A stretch of 64,000 nucleotides of DNA from Ignavibacteria bacterium. GTDB taxonomy: Bacteria; Bacteroidota; Ignavibacteria; Tepidaquicellales; Tepidaquicellaceae. Positions 27,986 through 36,309 of the stretch are shown here, one piece after another. The DNA lies in contig JABAQZ010000010.1 of assembly GCA_019187405.1 (NCBI GenBank), positions 22,778 through 86,777 on the forward strand, read 5' to 3'. The notes below the pieces were generated by a model, which had not been told where the DNA came from, searched no databases, and saw only the letters and a list, made by a program, of their open reading frames with translations. Made by a program: the position numbers and the translations under genes. Each line of letters starts with the position of its first letter. Position 1 is the first letter of the stretch.

Positions 27986-28726
27986 TCAGAAGTGCACGTT
28001 AAGTAAGATGCTCATAATACCGGTTCCGAAAGAATTCATTTTCGGATATTTAATTGTTCTTGGTGAACTTGATCCGGTAATTATCTCTTCTAAACCTCCC
28101 GATCCAAGCCAGCCAAAAGTATATTTACCTCCAAGAGACATCCCTGGAATAAAGTACCAGTCGAAACCAAAGTTTGCTCCAAAGCCAAAAGTATTACCAG
28201 ATATTTCATCACTGAAAGTTGACCCGGAAATGGTTTTAATTTCAGAATTGAGTACTGAATAGTTAACATTTGCTCCAATATATGGAGATATATTATAAAG
28301 AGACCTTAATCTGTAATTTCCATCAAATGAAACCCCAAAAGTAAATACATTAAACTTATTCACAGGAGTAGAGCTGCTTTGAGAGGAACGCTGTTCTTCA
28401 AGTGTCACATTGCCAAGATTGAAAGCAAGATTTAAATCTATCTTAGGAGAGACAAAATATTTTACACCTATACCAAATAAATTAAGAATTTGAAAATTTG
28501 TAATCGTAGATGGTGTGATAGATGTATCCGGTATCAGACTCAAATTACCAGCAAAAGCGGAACCTAAGTTACTACTTACAAAAGGAGAATAGAAAAACAC
28601 AAAAGCCTTTGAATTTTCATAAATTTCTGGTTTAGTTCCGTCCCAATTTTTATTAGCAGGGATTTGAGAAAAGGAATTGTTGGAAATCAGTAATGATGTT
28701 AAAAACAGCAATAAAAAGTTTTTCAT
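27986..28726 (-). CDS. Outer-membrane beta-barrel protein
   Basis: 246 residues with a signal peptide (1-20, ending SFSQ). The mature part is a series of amphipathic strands with alternating aromatic and small residues (FGIGVKYFVSPKIDLNLAFN, FTFGVSFDGNYRL, ISPYIGANVNYSV, GFGANFGFDWYFIPGMSLGG, YTFGWLG), and it ends in a phenylalanine (SILLNVHF), the classic C-terminal signature for barrel insertion by BAM. It looks like a small eight- or ten-stranded OmpA/OmpW-like barrel. A specific substrate or role cannot be read from the sequence. It sits directly downstream (66 bases) of the GH16-like gene on the same strand and could be co-transcribed with it. Confidence 0.8.
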   Translation of the reverse strand: MKNFLLLFLTSLLISNNSFSQIPANKNWDGTKPEIYENSKAFVFFYSPFVSSNLGSAFAGNLSLIPDTSITPSTITNFQILNLFGIGVKYFVSPKIDLNLAFNLGNVTLEEQRSSQSSSTPVNKFNVFTFGVSFDGNYRLRSLYNISPYIGANVNYSVLNSEIKTISGSTFSDEISGNTFGFGANFGFDWYFIPGMSLGGKYTFGWLGSGGLEEIITGSSSPRTIKYPKMNSFGTGIMSILLNVHF

Positions 28727-28791
28727 TTGAATTTAAAGTTTAAGATTTATAAAAATAGTTTAAGAAAAAATAAAAATTAAATTTGATTAGA

Positions 28792-30198
28792 TTATTTTAA
28801 AAAAAACATATTTTTAGTTTCATTAAAATCTTCAGCTTTTAACTGATAATAATACACCCCGCTCGGAAATCCGCTCGCATCCCAATCCGCCTGATAACTT
28901 CCGGCATCCAATTCCTGATTCACCAACATCGCAACTTCCTTTCCCAATGAATTATAAATCATGAGCTTCACAATAGAATACTTAGGGATGTCGAATTTGA
29001 TGTTGGTTTTTGGATTAAACGGATTCGGATAATTTTGGTAAAGAGAATATCCATTCGGTCGAACTGTTGAAATAGTATTTATTCCAATAGAATTGGAAGC
29101 AAAGCTAAAATCATAAACAATAACTTCAGCTTCCTGAGAATTTGAGGGAGCATTGCCTTGAAATAGCCAGAGATTTATCCTGACATTCTCTCGATTGTGG
29201 TTGGGAACACTGCTTCCGGAAAATGTCCACGACTGATAAACCGTATCATAAGGAGGACTGCTATTAAACCCGCTTACGCTGCTGAAATTAACTGAATTAT
29301 GTTTCCATTCAAAAATATGAGATGAATTTATCACAGAAACGGGAAAAATCCAAGAATGTAAATGACCGGGTGAATTAAATGGCTGGACCACATATTGAGA
29401 GTTTATAGATTGATTCATACTCCATTTAGAAAACTCTATGTCAATTTCCCTGTGGCTCTCAACTGGCGACATGTCCCACGTAAATAAACCCAGAACTATA
29501 TTGCGATCCATATTTCCGACAGGACTTGAAATTTTAAAAACGTATTTTCCGTAATTCAGAGTATCATTACAGATAATTTCCGGACAGTACCAAATGTCAT
29601 TTCTTTTAGATATTTTCAAATGAAGGCGATTATTTTCTACCCAGACGTTACGGGTATCATCTGAGAAAAAGTTAGGACCCGGACCAGCAGAGAGAATTGT
29701 ATTTTTAACCCACCAGTTTCTTGAAGCAAAATTTATTGTTCGTCTGTATCTCAAACTATAAATATGTACATAATTGGTAAACATGTAGTCAGGAATTTCC
29801 GGACTTCCAAGAAGTATTGGCGGACTTACACCGTTTGGAAGAAGGAAAGCAGCAAAACAGGTTGCATATTTATCATTTGATCCAGAATTTACATTACAGG
29901 AGAAAGTGGAATTGCTTTGAATTACTGTCAAAGGAGAATTAGCTGTCGGCTTAACCCACCATCCGCTGCCTTCAAGTAATAAATAGACCACAATTTTATA
30001 ATCCGCGGGAATCACATTGAAAACTCTTCCCAATAACGGAGAAGTAGTTTCATAAGCAGGAACAGAAGTAAACTCAATTGAAGCTACTTCCGGATTTTTA
30101 GAAAAGGCTGAATTGAAATTTGTAAAAGATAGAAAAAACAAGAAACAAAACGTAGGAGAAAGCATTGAACTCCATATAAAAATACTTAATTTTATCAC
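28792..30198 (-). CDS. GH16-like glycoside hydrolase with N-terminal GWW-KPT domain and T9SS sorting domain
   Basis: 468 residues; a second ATG at 30165, preceded by TGGAG, also opens a good signal peptide and may be the true start. Residues about 38-150 are the GWW-KPT domain shared with the 143-residue protein at 15798-16229. Residues about 155-375 are a concanavalin-like glucanase fold: NRLHLKISKRNDIWYCPEI, YGKYVFKISS, and the catalytic-type motif REIDIEFSKW (about 246-255), matching the GH16 E-x-D-x-E pattern in which the first Glu is the nucleophile and the last the acid/base. A conserved tryptophan-rich second half (FEWKHNSVNF, NLWLFQG) fits. The C-terminus is a T9SS sorting domain (NYPNPFNPKTNIKFDIP). 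It should be a secreted beta-glucan- or galactan-type hydrolase or a binding relative; the substrate is not determinable. Confidence 0.82.
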   Translation of the reverse strand: MIKLSIFIWSSMLSPTFCFLFFLSFTNFNSAFSKNPEVASIEFTSVPAYETTSPLLGRVFNVIPADYKIVVYLLLEGSGWWVKPTANSPLTVIQSNSTFSCNVNSGSNDKYATCFAAFLLPNGVSPPILLGSPEIPDYMFTNYVHIYSLRYRRTINFASRNWWVKNTILSAGPGPNFFSDDTRNVWVENNRLHLKISKRNDIWYCPEIICNDTLNYGKYVFKISSPVGNMDRNIVLGLFTWDMSPVESHREIDIEFSKWSMNQSINSQYVVQPFNSPGHLHSWIFPVSVINSSHIFEWKHNSVNFSSVSGFNSSPPYDTVYQSWTFSGSSVPNHNRENVRINLWLFQGNAPSNSQEAEVIVYDFSFASNSIGINTISTVRPNGYSLYQNYPNPFNPKTNIKFDIPKYSIVKLMIYNSLGKEVAMLVNQELDAGSYQADWDASGFPSGVYYYQLKAEDFNETKNMFFLK

Positions 30199-30254
30199 GA
30201 CTATTTCCCTCCGAGAAAAATTCTCTATTATGAAAATTGATTAGTTAATTGATG

Positions 30255-31874
30255 TTATTTCACAAGCACCATACTCCTAGTCTCCACAAAATCATCCGTC
30301 TGAAGTGGATTCGCTCCGCTCACCACAAGCCTATAAAAATACACTCCGCTCGGAAACTCACTCGCATTCCAGTCTGCATAATAACTTCCCGCATTCAATT
30401 CCTCATTGACTAATACTGCAACTTCTTTACCTAATAAATCATAAATCACAAGTTTCACAAACGATTTCTTGGGAATGTCGAATTTGATGTTAGTTATTGG
30501 GTTGAAAGGGTTTGGGAAGTTTTGTGATAAAGAAAATTGTTCGGGGATTTGAGTTGAAATATATTGTATACCAATTGTCTGTGAATACTTTATTGTAACG
30601 TAACCGTCACTACTATTATATCCTGTTACATAAAGATTTCCGGAAGTGTCAATTGCAATAGAAGTTGCAATGTCCATATTCCCAAGCCTGTGATATCTTT
30701 CCACCCATTGTTCAACACCGGAAGAGTTATATTTTATCGTTGCATAATCAGGACCGGTACCAATTCCAATGCTGGATCCCGTCACATAAACATTTCCGGA
30801 ATTATCAACAGCAATTGAGTAGGCATATTCTAAATCGTTGCCTGGTCCATTATATCTCTGCACCCACTGTTCAACACCGGATGAATTGTATTTAAGTGTT
30901 GCATAGTCACGGCTTGTTCCAATTCCATAGCTGTATCCGGTTACATAAACATTTCCCTCATTATCAACTTTGACTGATGTAGCATTGTCTCTCCCATTAG
31001 TTGGCGGTCCGTTATATCTTTGCAACCACTGCTGGATTCCTGATGAATTGTACTTAATCGTCGCATAGTCATCAGATGTACCGCTTCCAACACTTGAACC
31101 AGTCACATAAACATATCCTGAACTATCTACAAAGATTGATTGTACATTATCCCAACTATTGCCTGGCCCGTTATATCTTTGCACCCATTGATGGACCCCG
31201 GATGAATTATATTTTATTATCGCATAATCATAATTGCTTGTTCCTGCCACGAAAACATTTCCGAATTTATCAATAGCAAGTGAGTAAGCTTCATCCATTC
31301 CATTACCTGCTGCATTATACCTCTGATTCCACTGCTCAATGCCTGAAGAATTATACTTAATAGTCGTATAATCAAGCCCAGTGCCGCTTCCGGTACTGCC
31401 TCCTGTTACATAAACATTCCCTGAATCATCAACAGCGACTGACCATGCCTCATCCAAACCATTTGACGGACCGTTATATCTCTGTATCCATTGCTCAATC
31501 CCGGAAGAATTGTATTTAATTGTTAAATAATCACGACCTGAACCACTTCCCTCACTGGCTCCAGTCACATAAACATTCCCGGAATTATCAACTGCCATAG
31601 ACCATGCTTCGTCCGTTCCGTCAGTTGGACCATTATATATCTTAACCCACTGCTGAATCCCCGAAGAATTGTATTTGATTGTTGCATAATCATAATATGT
31701 GCTTCTGATGTATCCCGTCACGTAAACATTCCCGGAATTATCAACTAAGATTAACCAGGGATAATCAGTACTCCCATTCGGTCCGCCATATATCTGCACC
31801 CACTGCTGCGTAACCTGCGCTAAAACAAAAATTGGGAAGCAAAGCAGAATGAAAAAAAGTAATTTAGATTGCAT
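30255..31874 (-). CDS. SBBP-repeat beta-propeller protein with T9SS sorting domain
   Basis: 539 residues with a signal peptide (1-19). About eight repeats of roughly 52 residues carry the SBBP pattern: VDNSGNVYVTG, then DYATIKYNSSG, then QQWVQRYNGP. They are nearly identical to one another, a sign of recent internal amplification or homogenisation. The last 90 residues are the T9SS sorting domain (NFPNPFNPITNIKFDIP, ending SMVLVK) with the extra insertion VVSGANPLQTDDF. AAGGAG lies 11 bases before the start. Predicted to form a surface-exposed propeller; no catalytic residues. It is the first of four consecutive minus-strand T9SS cargo genes separated by only 33-90 bases. Confidence 0.88.
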   Translation of the reverse strand: MQSKLLFFILLCFPIFVLAQVTQQWVQIYGGPNGSTDYPWLILVDNSGNVYVTGYIRSTYYDYATIKYNSSGIQQWVKIYNGPTDGTDEAWSMAVDNSGNVYVTGASEGSGSGRDYLTIKYNSSGIEQWIQRYNGPSNGLDEAWSVAVDDSGNVYVTGGSTGSGTGLDYTTIKYNSSGIEQWNQRYNAAGNGMDEAYSLAIDKFGNVFVAGTSNYDYAIIKYNSSGVHQWVQRYNGPGNSWDNVQSIFVDSSGYVYVTGSSVGSGTSDDYATIKYNSSGIQQWLQRYNGPPTNGRDNATSVKVDNEGNVYVTGYSYGIGTSRDYATLKYNSSGVEQWVQRYNGPGNDLEYAYSIAVDNSGNVYVTGSSIGIGTGPDYATIKYNSSGVEQWVERYHRLGNMDIATSIAIDTSGNLYVTGYNSSDGYVTIKYSQTIGIQYISTQIPEQFSLSQNFPNPFNPITNIKFDIPKKSFVKLVIYDLLGKEVAVLVNEELNAGSYYADWNASEFPSGVYFYRLVVSGANPLQTDDFVETRSMVLVK

Positions 31875-31907
31875 GTTGTTTTACTCCTTAAATAAATTAT
31901 AGAAAGT

Positions 31908-33107
31908 TTACTTTAGCAGCACCATACTCTTAGTCTGCACAAAATCCTCCGCTTGTAGCCTATAAAAATATACCCCGCTCGGAAACTCACCTGCATTCCA
32001 ATCTGCCTGATAACTTCCAGCATTCAAATTCTCGTTTACTAAGGTTGCAACTTCTTTACCCAGCAAATCATAAATTACAAGATTTACAAATGATTTCTTT
32101 GATATGTCGAATTTGATGTTGGTTGTTGGGTTGAAGGGGTTGGGGTAATTTTGAGATAACCCAAAACCTTTAGGAATCTCTGATGAGATATTTTGTATCC
32201 CGATGATTTCAGATATAGAGCGGCGCCAAACGGATAAATTAAAAAGCCCGGCAAAAATGTAATTATTGTAAATGAAAAGTGCAGTAATGTCTGGTTCATT
32301 TGAAAGTCCTTGATTTTTTAAAATCCAGCTTCCCCCATTGTTTGTACTTAGAAATACTCCGCCGCGGGTTCCAGCAAATATGTTATTTCCGGAAAAAACA
32401 ATGGCAGTTACATAAAGGTCGGTCAGACCATTGTTGACAGCTGTCCAACTTCCTCCGTTATCCGAACTTAAAAATACTCCATCTTCTGTTCCTGCAAAGA
32501 CGTTGCTGCTAATTATAGCAAATGAATGGATGTCCATATCACCTGTAATTCCGTTGTTTGCCAAAGCCCAGTTCCCTCCACTATTTGTACTTAAGTATAT
32601 TCCATAATCATCTGTTCCTGCAAAAACATTGTTCCCTGAAGCAGCAAGAGCCATGATATTTCTGTTTTCCAGACCAACTAACATCAAGGCTCCGCCGTTT
32701 GCACTTAGATAAACTCCTTCATGATATGTCCCTACAAACATATTATTACCCGAAATGGCAATCGTTGTCACATTGGTAGGTCCGTTAATTGTATTCCAGC
32801 TATTACCATTATTAGTACTTATAAATACACCGCCACGTGTCCCTGCAAAAATATTATTACCGGAAATTCCAAGAGCTCTTACATGACCATCTGTCAATCC
32901 ATTGTTGGCAGCAGTCCAATTACCTCCGTTGTTAATGCTTTCATAAACTCCATTACTGTCAGTTCCCGCAAAGAGATTGCTCCCTGATTCTAAAAAGCAA
33001 TCAATGTTCAGAATATCCTGTACCGGAGCGGGCTGCCACTGCGAATAAGAAAAGATAGTTTTTGACATAAAAAATGAGATGAGAAGAATTTTATACAAAT
33101 GTTTCAT
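31908..33107 (-). CDS. Asp-box propeller protein with T9SS sorting domain (paralogue 1)
   Basis: 399 residues with a signal peptide (1-22, ending SYS). The body has about seven repeats of some 40 residues, with GNNIFAGTRGGVFLSTNNGGSWTAVNNGL as the archetype: an Asp-box variant (S-x-N-x-G-x-x-W) plus a FAGT strand. This is the sialidase/BNR-type propeller scaffold without the sialidase active-site arginines, so a structural or binding role is likelier than catalysis. The tail is a T9SS sorting domain (NYPNPFNPTTNIKFDIS to SMVLLK). Its neighbour at 33198-34484 has the same repeat type and is probably a tandem duplicate. Confidence 0.87.
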   Translation of the reverse strand: MKHLYKILLISFFMSKTIFSYSQWQPAPVQDILNIDCFLESGSNLFAGTDSNGVYESINNGGNWTAANNGLTDGHVRALGISGNNIFAGTRGGVFISTNNGNSWNTINGPTNVTTIAISGNNMFVGTYHEGVYLSANGGALMLVGLENRNIMALAASGNNVFAGTDDYGIYLSTNSGGNWALANNGITGDMDIHSFAIISSNVFAGTEDGVFLSSDNGGSWTAVNNGLTDLYVTAIVFSGNNIFAGTRGGVFLSTNNGGSWILKNQGLSNEPDITALFIYNNYIFAGLFNLSVWRRSISEIIGIQNISSEIPKGFGLSQNYPNPFNPTTNIKFDISKKSFVNLVIYDLLGKEVATLVNENLNAGSYQADWNAGEFPSGVYFYRLQAEDFVQTKSMVLLK

Positions 33108-33197
33108 GGTTTTTTTTCTTAAATTATTTTTTAAAATGAATTTTAGTTTAGGTTTATTTTTAATTAAGTTTAAAAAATCTTAATAAGACAATTTTTA

Positions 33198-34484
33198 TTA
33201 TTTTGTCAGTAGCATTTTCTTTACTGCCGTATACCCTTCAGTCTCCGATGAATTCGTTCCGTTCATCACCAGCTTATAAAAATAAACCCCACTCGAATAA
33301 CCCGACCCGTCAAAGTCAACTTTATATTTCCCCGCATTCAAACGCTTATTTAATAATGAAATCACTTCTTTCCCTTGTGAATCGTAAACAGTGATTTTTA
33401 CATTCGAATGTTTTGGGATTGCGAATTCTATGTTCGTTGTGGGATTGAAGGGGTTTGGATAATTTTGATGTAGCGCAAAATTCGACGGCACTTCAGTAGA
33501 AAGATTTTGTACTGAAATTATTTCCGATAATGGACGTCGCCATGCACCGTCACCATAGCTTCCCGCAAAGATATAGTTATCATAAACATAAAATGTAAGA
33601 GCAGAAGTTTGGGAATACCCGGTGCCAATTGATGTCCAATTTGAACCCTGATTTGTAGAAAGAAAAATATCGCTGTCAAAAGAAGTTCCTGCTATAATAT
33701 TCGAACCGTGAGATATAAGAGCACCAATCCGGGTTTCGGAAATTTCATTATTTACTGATATCCAGTTCATCCCCGAATCTGTAGAGCGATAGAGCGAGCC
33801 TAATCCATTGTACTCAAGCCCAACAAAGAGATTCGATCCTGAAGCAATAAAGGAATAAACATCCAAATTTGATAAACCGTTATTAACTGCCGTCCAGCTT
33901 GAACCATTGTTTGACGAACGATAAACACCGCTGCCATAGGTACCTGCAAAGAGGTCTGAACCAATCTTGACAAAGTCATAAACACCTGCACCTGTACTGC
34001 CAATTTGTGTCCAGCTTAGACCATTGTTAGTAGAGCGAAAGTTGAGTGATGGGAAAACAGTTCCTGCAAATACATCATTTCCGAATACAGCAAGTGTTGT
34101 AACTTCTAAGTTTGTTAAACCACTATTGGATGGAGTCCAGCTTGTACCGTTGTTTGTAGTCCGGTATACTCCTCCTGATGCACCTCCCAGAACTATACCT
34201 GCCAGAAGGTTCGGTCCGGAAAATACAAGTCCATAAACACGCTCAGCAGGCAATCCGTTATTGACGGCTGTCCAGCTTGAGCCAATATTAGTCGAAAGAT
34301 AAACCCCGCTATAAGTGCCAGCAAAGAGCTTGTTTCCTGAACTTGCAAAGCAATAAACTATAAGGTCATTACCGGGTCCATTACAATATACCCATTGAGA
34401 CTTTAATGTATTAGCATATAAAACAATGCAAAGGCCGAAAGCGATGAATTGGATTGAATGAAAAAAAGTAAATACATTTTTCAT
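33198..34484 (-). CDS. Asp-box propeller protein with T9SS sorting domain (paralogue 2)
   Basis: 428 residues with a signal peptide (1-29). The repeats match those of the preceding gene in the run (GNKLFAGTYSGVYLSTNIGSSWTAVNNGL, GNDVFAGTVFP, TDSGMNWISVNNE, STNQGSNWTSIG), again seven or so Asp-box blades. The two proteins also share SGSNLF, WRR-x-LSEIIS and IQN-ISTE/QN-LSTE segments just before the sorting domain. Here, however, the T9SS sorting domain is of a different subtype (NYPNPFNPTTNIEFAIP, then VDFDGSGYSSGVYFYKLVMNGTN, ending KKMLLTK), so the tail and body have different histories. AAAGGAATTAATTATG gives a plausible ribosome site. Surface export is expected; no catalytic motif. Confidence 0.87.
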   Translation of the reverse strand: MKNVFTFFHSIQFIAFGLCIVLYANTLKSQWVYCNGPGNDLIVYCFASSGNKLFAGTYSGVYLSTNIGSSWTAVNNGLPAERVYGLVFSGPNLLAGIVLGGASGGVYRTTNNGTSWTPSNSGLTNLEVTTLAVFGNDVFAGTVFPSLNFRSTNNGLSWTQIGSTGAGVYDFVKIGSDLFAGTYGSGVYRSSNNGSSWTAVNNGLSNLDVYSFIASGSNLFVGLEYNGLGSLYRSTDSGMNWISVNNEISETRIGALISHGSNIIAGTSFDSDIFLSTNQGSNWTSIGTGYSQTSALTFYVYDNYIFAGSYGDGAWRRPLSEIISVQNLSTEVPSNFALHQNYPNPFNPTTNIEFAIPKHSNVKITVYDSQGKEVISLLNKRLNAGKYKVDFDGSGYSSGVYFYKLVMNGTNSSETEGYTAVKKMLLTK

Positions 34485-34539
34485 AATTAATTCCTTTTTT
34501 AATTTCTAAAAGTCATTCATATTAAATAGATATATGTTT

Positions 34540-35889
34540 TTATTTCACAAGCACCATACTCCGCGTCTGCACAAAGTCATCTTCCTGAATTCTATAAAAA
34601 TATACCCCGCTCGGATACCCACTTGCATTCCAGTCCGCCTGATAACTTCCGGCATTCAATTCTTCATTAACTAACGTCGCAACTTCTTTTCCCAGCAAAT
34701 CATAAATCAAAAGTCTCACAAATGATTTCTTTGGAATGGCGAATTTGATGTTGGTTGTTGGATTAAAGGGATTAGGATAGTTTTGATTGAGTGCGTATTT
34801 GTCCGGTGTTGAACTATTGATAATTGTTACTCCTGTCATGAATTCTCGAATGGTTACGTCATCAATGAACCACCCATCGGCAGTTGCGCCACATACATTA
34901 TAAGAACTTAAGTGAAAGCGAATCTTAACGCTGTCTGTTCTATAATTGCTCAAATTAAATTGCTCGTGAAACCAGGCGTTATTTGTCCCTTGCCATGGAG
35001 GAGTAATCTGATTCCAATTGAACCCTCCGTCAGTTGATATCTGAAGATAAACGTAATCATACGTAGTACCTGTACCGCAACTTGTAACAACTAGATTCCG
35101 ACGATGAGAAAATGTCAATACAGGAAACGATGTGCCAGATAAGTTTAGAACGCCATATAATGTCAATGTCGGCCCTGAAGAGTGTAAGTAATTTCCAGTT
35201 CTACTTTCAGTTACAGAACGAAGACCTGAAGAACTTGTTGTAGACGTTGTATCCCAGTTGAATCCGCCTACAATCCATTTACTTAAGCCATTTTCAAAAT
35301 TATCGTTAAATGGAAAATTGATATGCGGATTCAATGTATTGTATTCAACTACTTTAACATCGTCTATATACCAACCATCTGCTATGGAACTACAGGCATT
35401 ATGAGAACTCAATCTAAATCTAAATTTAACTAAGTTGGACCTATAGCTTTTCAAATTGACCTGCTCGTAATACCACGCTCGATTTGTTCCATTCCAAACT
35501 TTTAACTGACTCCAGTTAAAACCACCATTGGTAGACACTTCAAGATAAATATAATCATATGTTGTACCAGTTCCACAACTAGTAACAACTAAATTGTAAC
35601 GATGGAAAAATGTTAATACAGGATAAGAAGCATTGCTTAAATTTAATGATGGCGACATCACAATAGTCGGATCAGAATTATAAGAATAATTCCCAACCCG
35701 ACTATCCGTCACACAATGATTCGACGACGTATAAGTTGTACTCAACGTATCCCAATTATTTCCCCCGACTATCCAATTACTCAAACCATTTTCAAAATCA
35801 TCAGAAAAATAAGTTTGTGCATTTAAAATTGTAAAAGTCATTGCAAAGATTGAAATTCCCAATGCCAAAGTTGTAATTGTTTTTTTCAT
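34540..35889 (-). CDS. Surface protein with two MAM-like jellyrolls and T9SS sorting domain
   Basis: 449 residues with a signal peptide (1-24, ending NAQ). Two tandem jellyroll domains follow, clearly homologous to those of the protein at 18407-20038: FSDDFENGLSNWIVGGNNWD and FNDNFENGLSKWIVGGFNWD, VLTFFHRYNL, YDYIYLEVSTNGGFNWSQ, SSHNACSSIADGWYIDDVKV. Cysteines (SCGTG, NACSS, NVCGA) recur at matching positions in each copy and probably form disulfides. The C-terminus is a T9SS sorting domain (NYPNPFNPTTNIKFAIP to SMVLVK) in place of the dockerin-like cassette of its paralogue. Likely an adhesive surface protein. Confidence 0.88.
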   Translation of the reverse strand: MKKTITTLALGISIFAMTFTILNAQTYFSDDFENGLSNWIVGGNNWDTLSTTYTSSNHCVTDSRVGNYSYNSDPTIVMSPSLNLSNASYPVLTFFHRYNLVVTSCGTGTTYDYIYLEVSTNGGFNWSQLKVWNGTNRAWYYEQVNLKSYRSNLVKFRFRLSSHNACSSIADGWYIDDVKVVEYNTLNPHINFPFNDNFENGLSKWIVGGFNWDTTSTTSSSGLRSVTESRTGNYLHSSGPTLTLYGVLNLSGTSFPVLTFSHRRNLVVTSCGTGTTYDYVYLQISTDGGFNWNQITPPWQGTNNAWFHEQFNLSNYRTDSVKIRFHLSSYNVCGATADGWFIDDVTIREFMTGVTIINSSTPDKYALNQNYPNPFNPTTNIKFAIPKKSFVRLLIYDLLGKEVATLVNEELNAGSYQADWNASGYPSGVYFYRIQEDDFVQTRSMVLVK

Positions 35890-35907
35890 GATTAAATAAA
35901 TTTAGTA

Positions 35908-36090
35908 TTAAAAAATATTAGTTACCGATAAATCTCCAAAAGGAATAGCACCATCACAAAATAATACAGTGTTCGGTTTTTTAGTAACATAGCTTTTTTG
36001 ATAATTTCCCTTATCTTGAGTAACTGCATATGAGAAATAAATGAATGACTGAGCAAAAATGAGTGAAAGAGTTAGAGAAGAGAGTCTCAT
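35908..36090 (-). CDS. Possible small secreted peptide
   Basis: A 60-residue open frame begins with a fair signal peptide (MRLSSLTLSLIFAQSFIYFSYA) and continues with a polar 38-residue tail. It ends 18 bases before the start codon of the MAM-like gene and is on the same strand, so it could be a leader gene of the run. No family is recognised and chance cannot be excluded. Confidence 0.35.
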   Translation of the reverse strand: MRLSSLTLSLIFAQSFIYFSYAVTQDKGNYQKSYVTKKPNTVLFCDGAIPFGDLSVTNIF

Positions 36091-36309
36091 AATATTTAGG
36101 ATTAAATTTGAAATATAAGTTAATTAATAAATGGGATTAGCAATTTTAATCTAAAACTATCATTCCAAAAAAGTATTCTTCTATCAAAAATATTTGCAAT
36201 CAACATACAACACAAAGAATTTTTTTCACAAATCTCATAAAAGAAAAAAATATTATTCTTGATTTCTTCAATTCCTGAACAATATGGCAATATACGATTT
36301 CCATCATAC

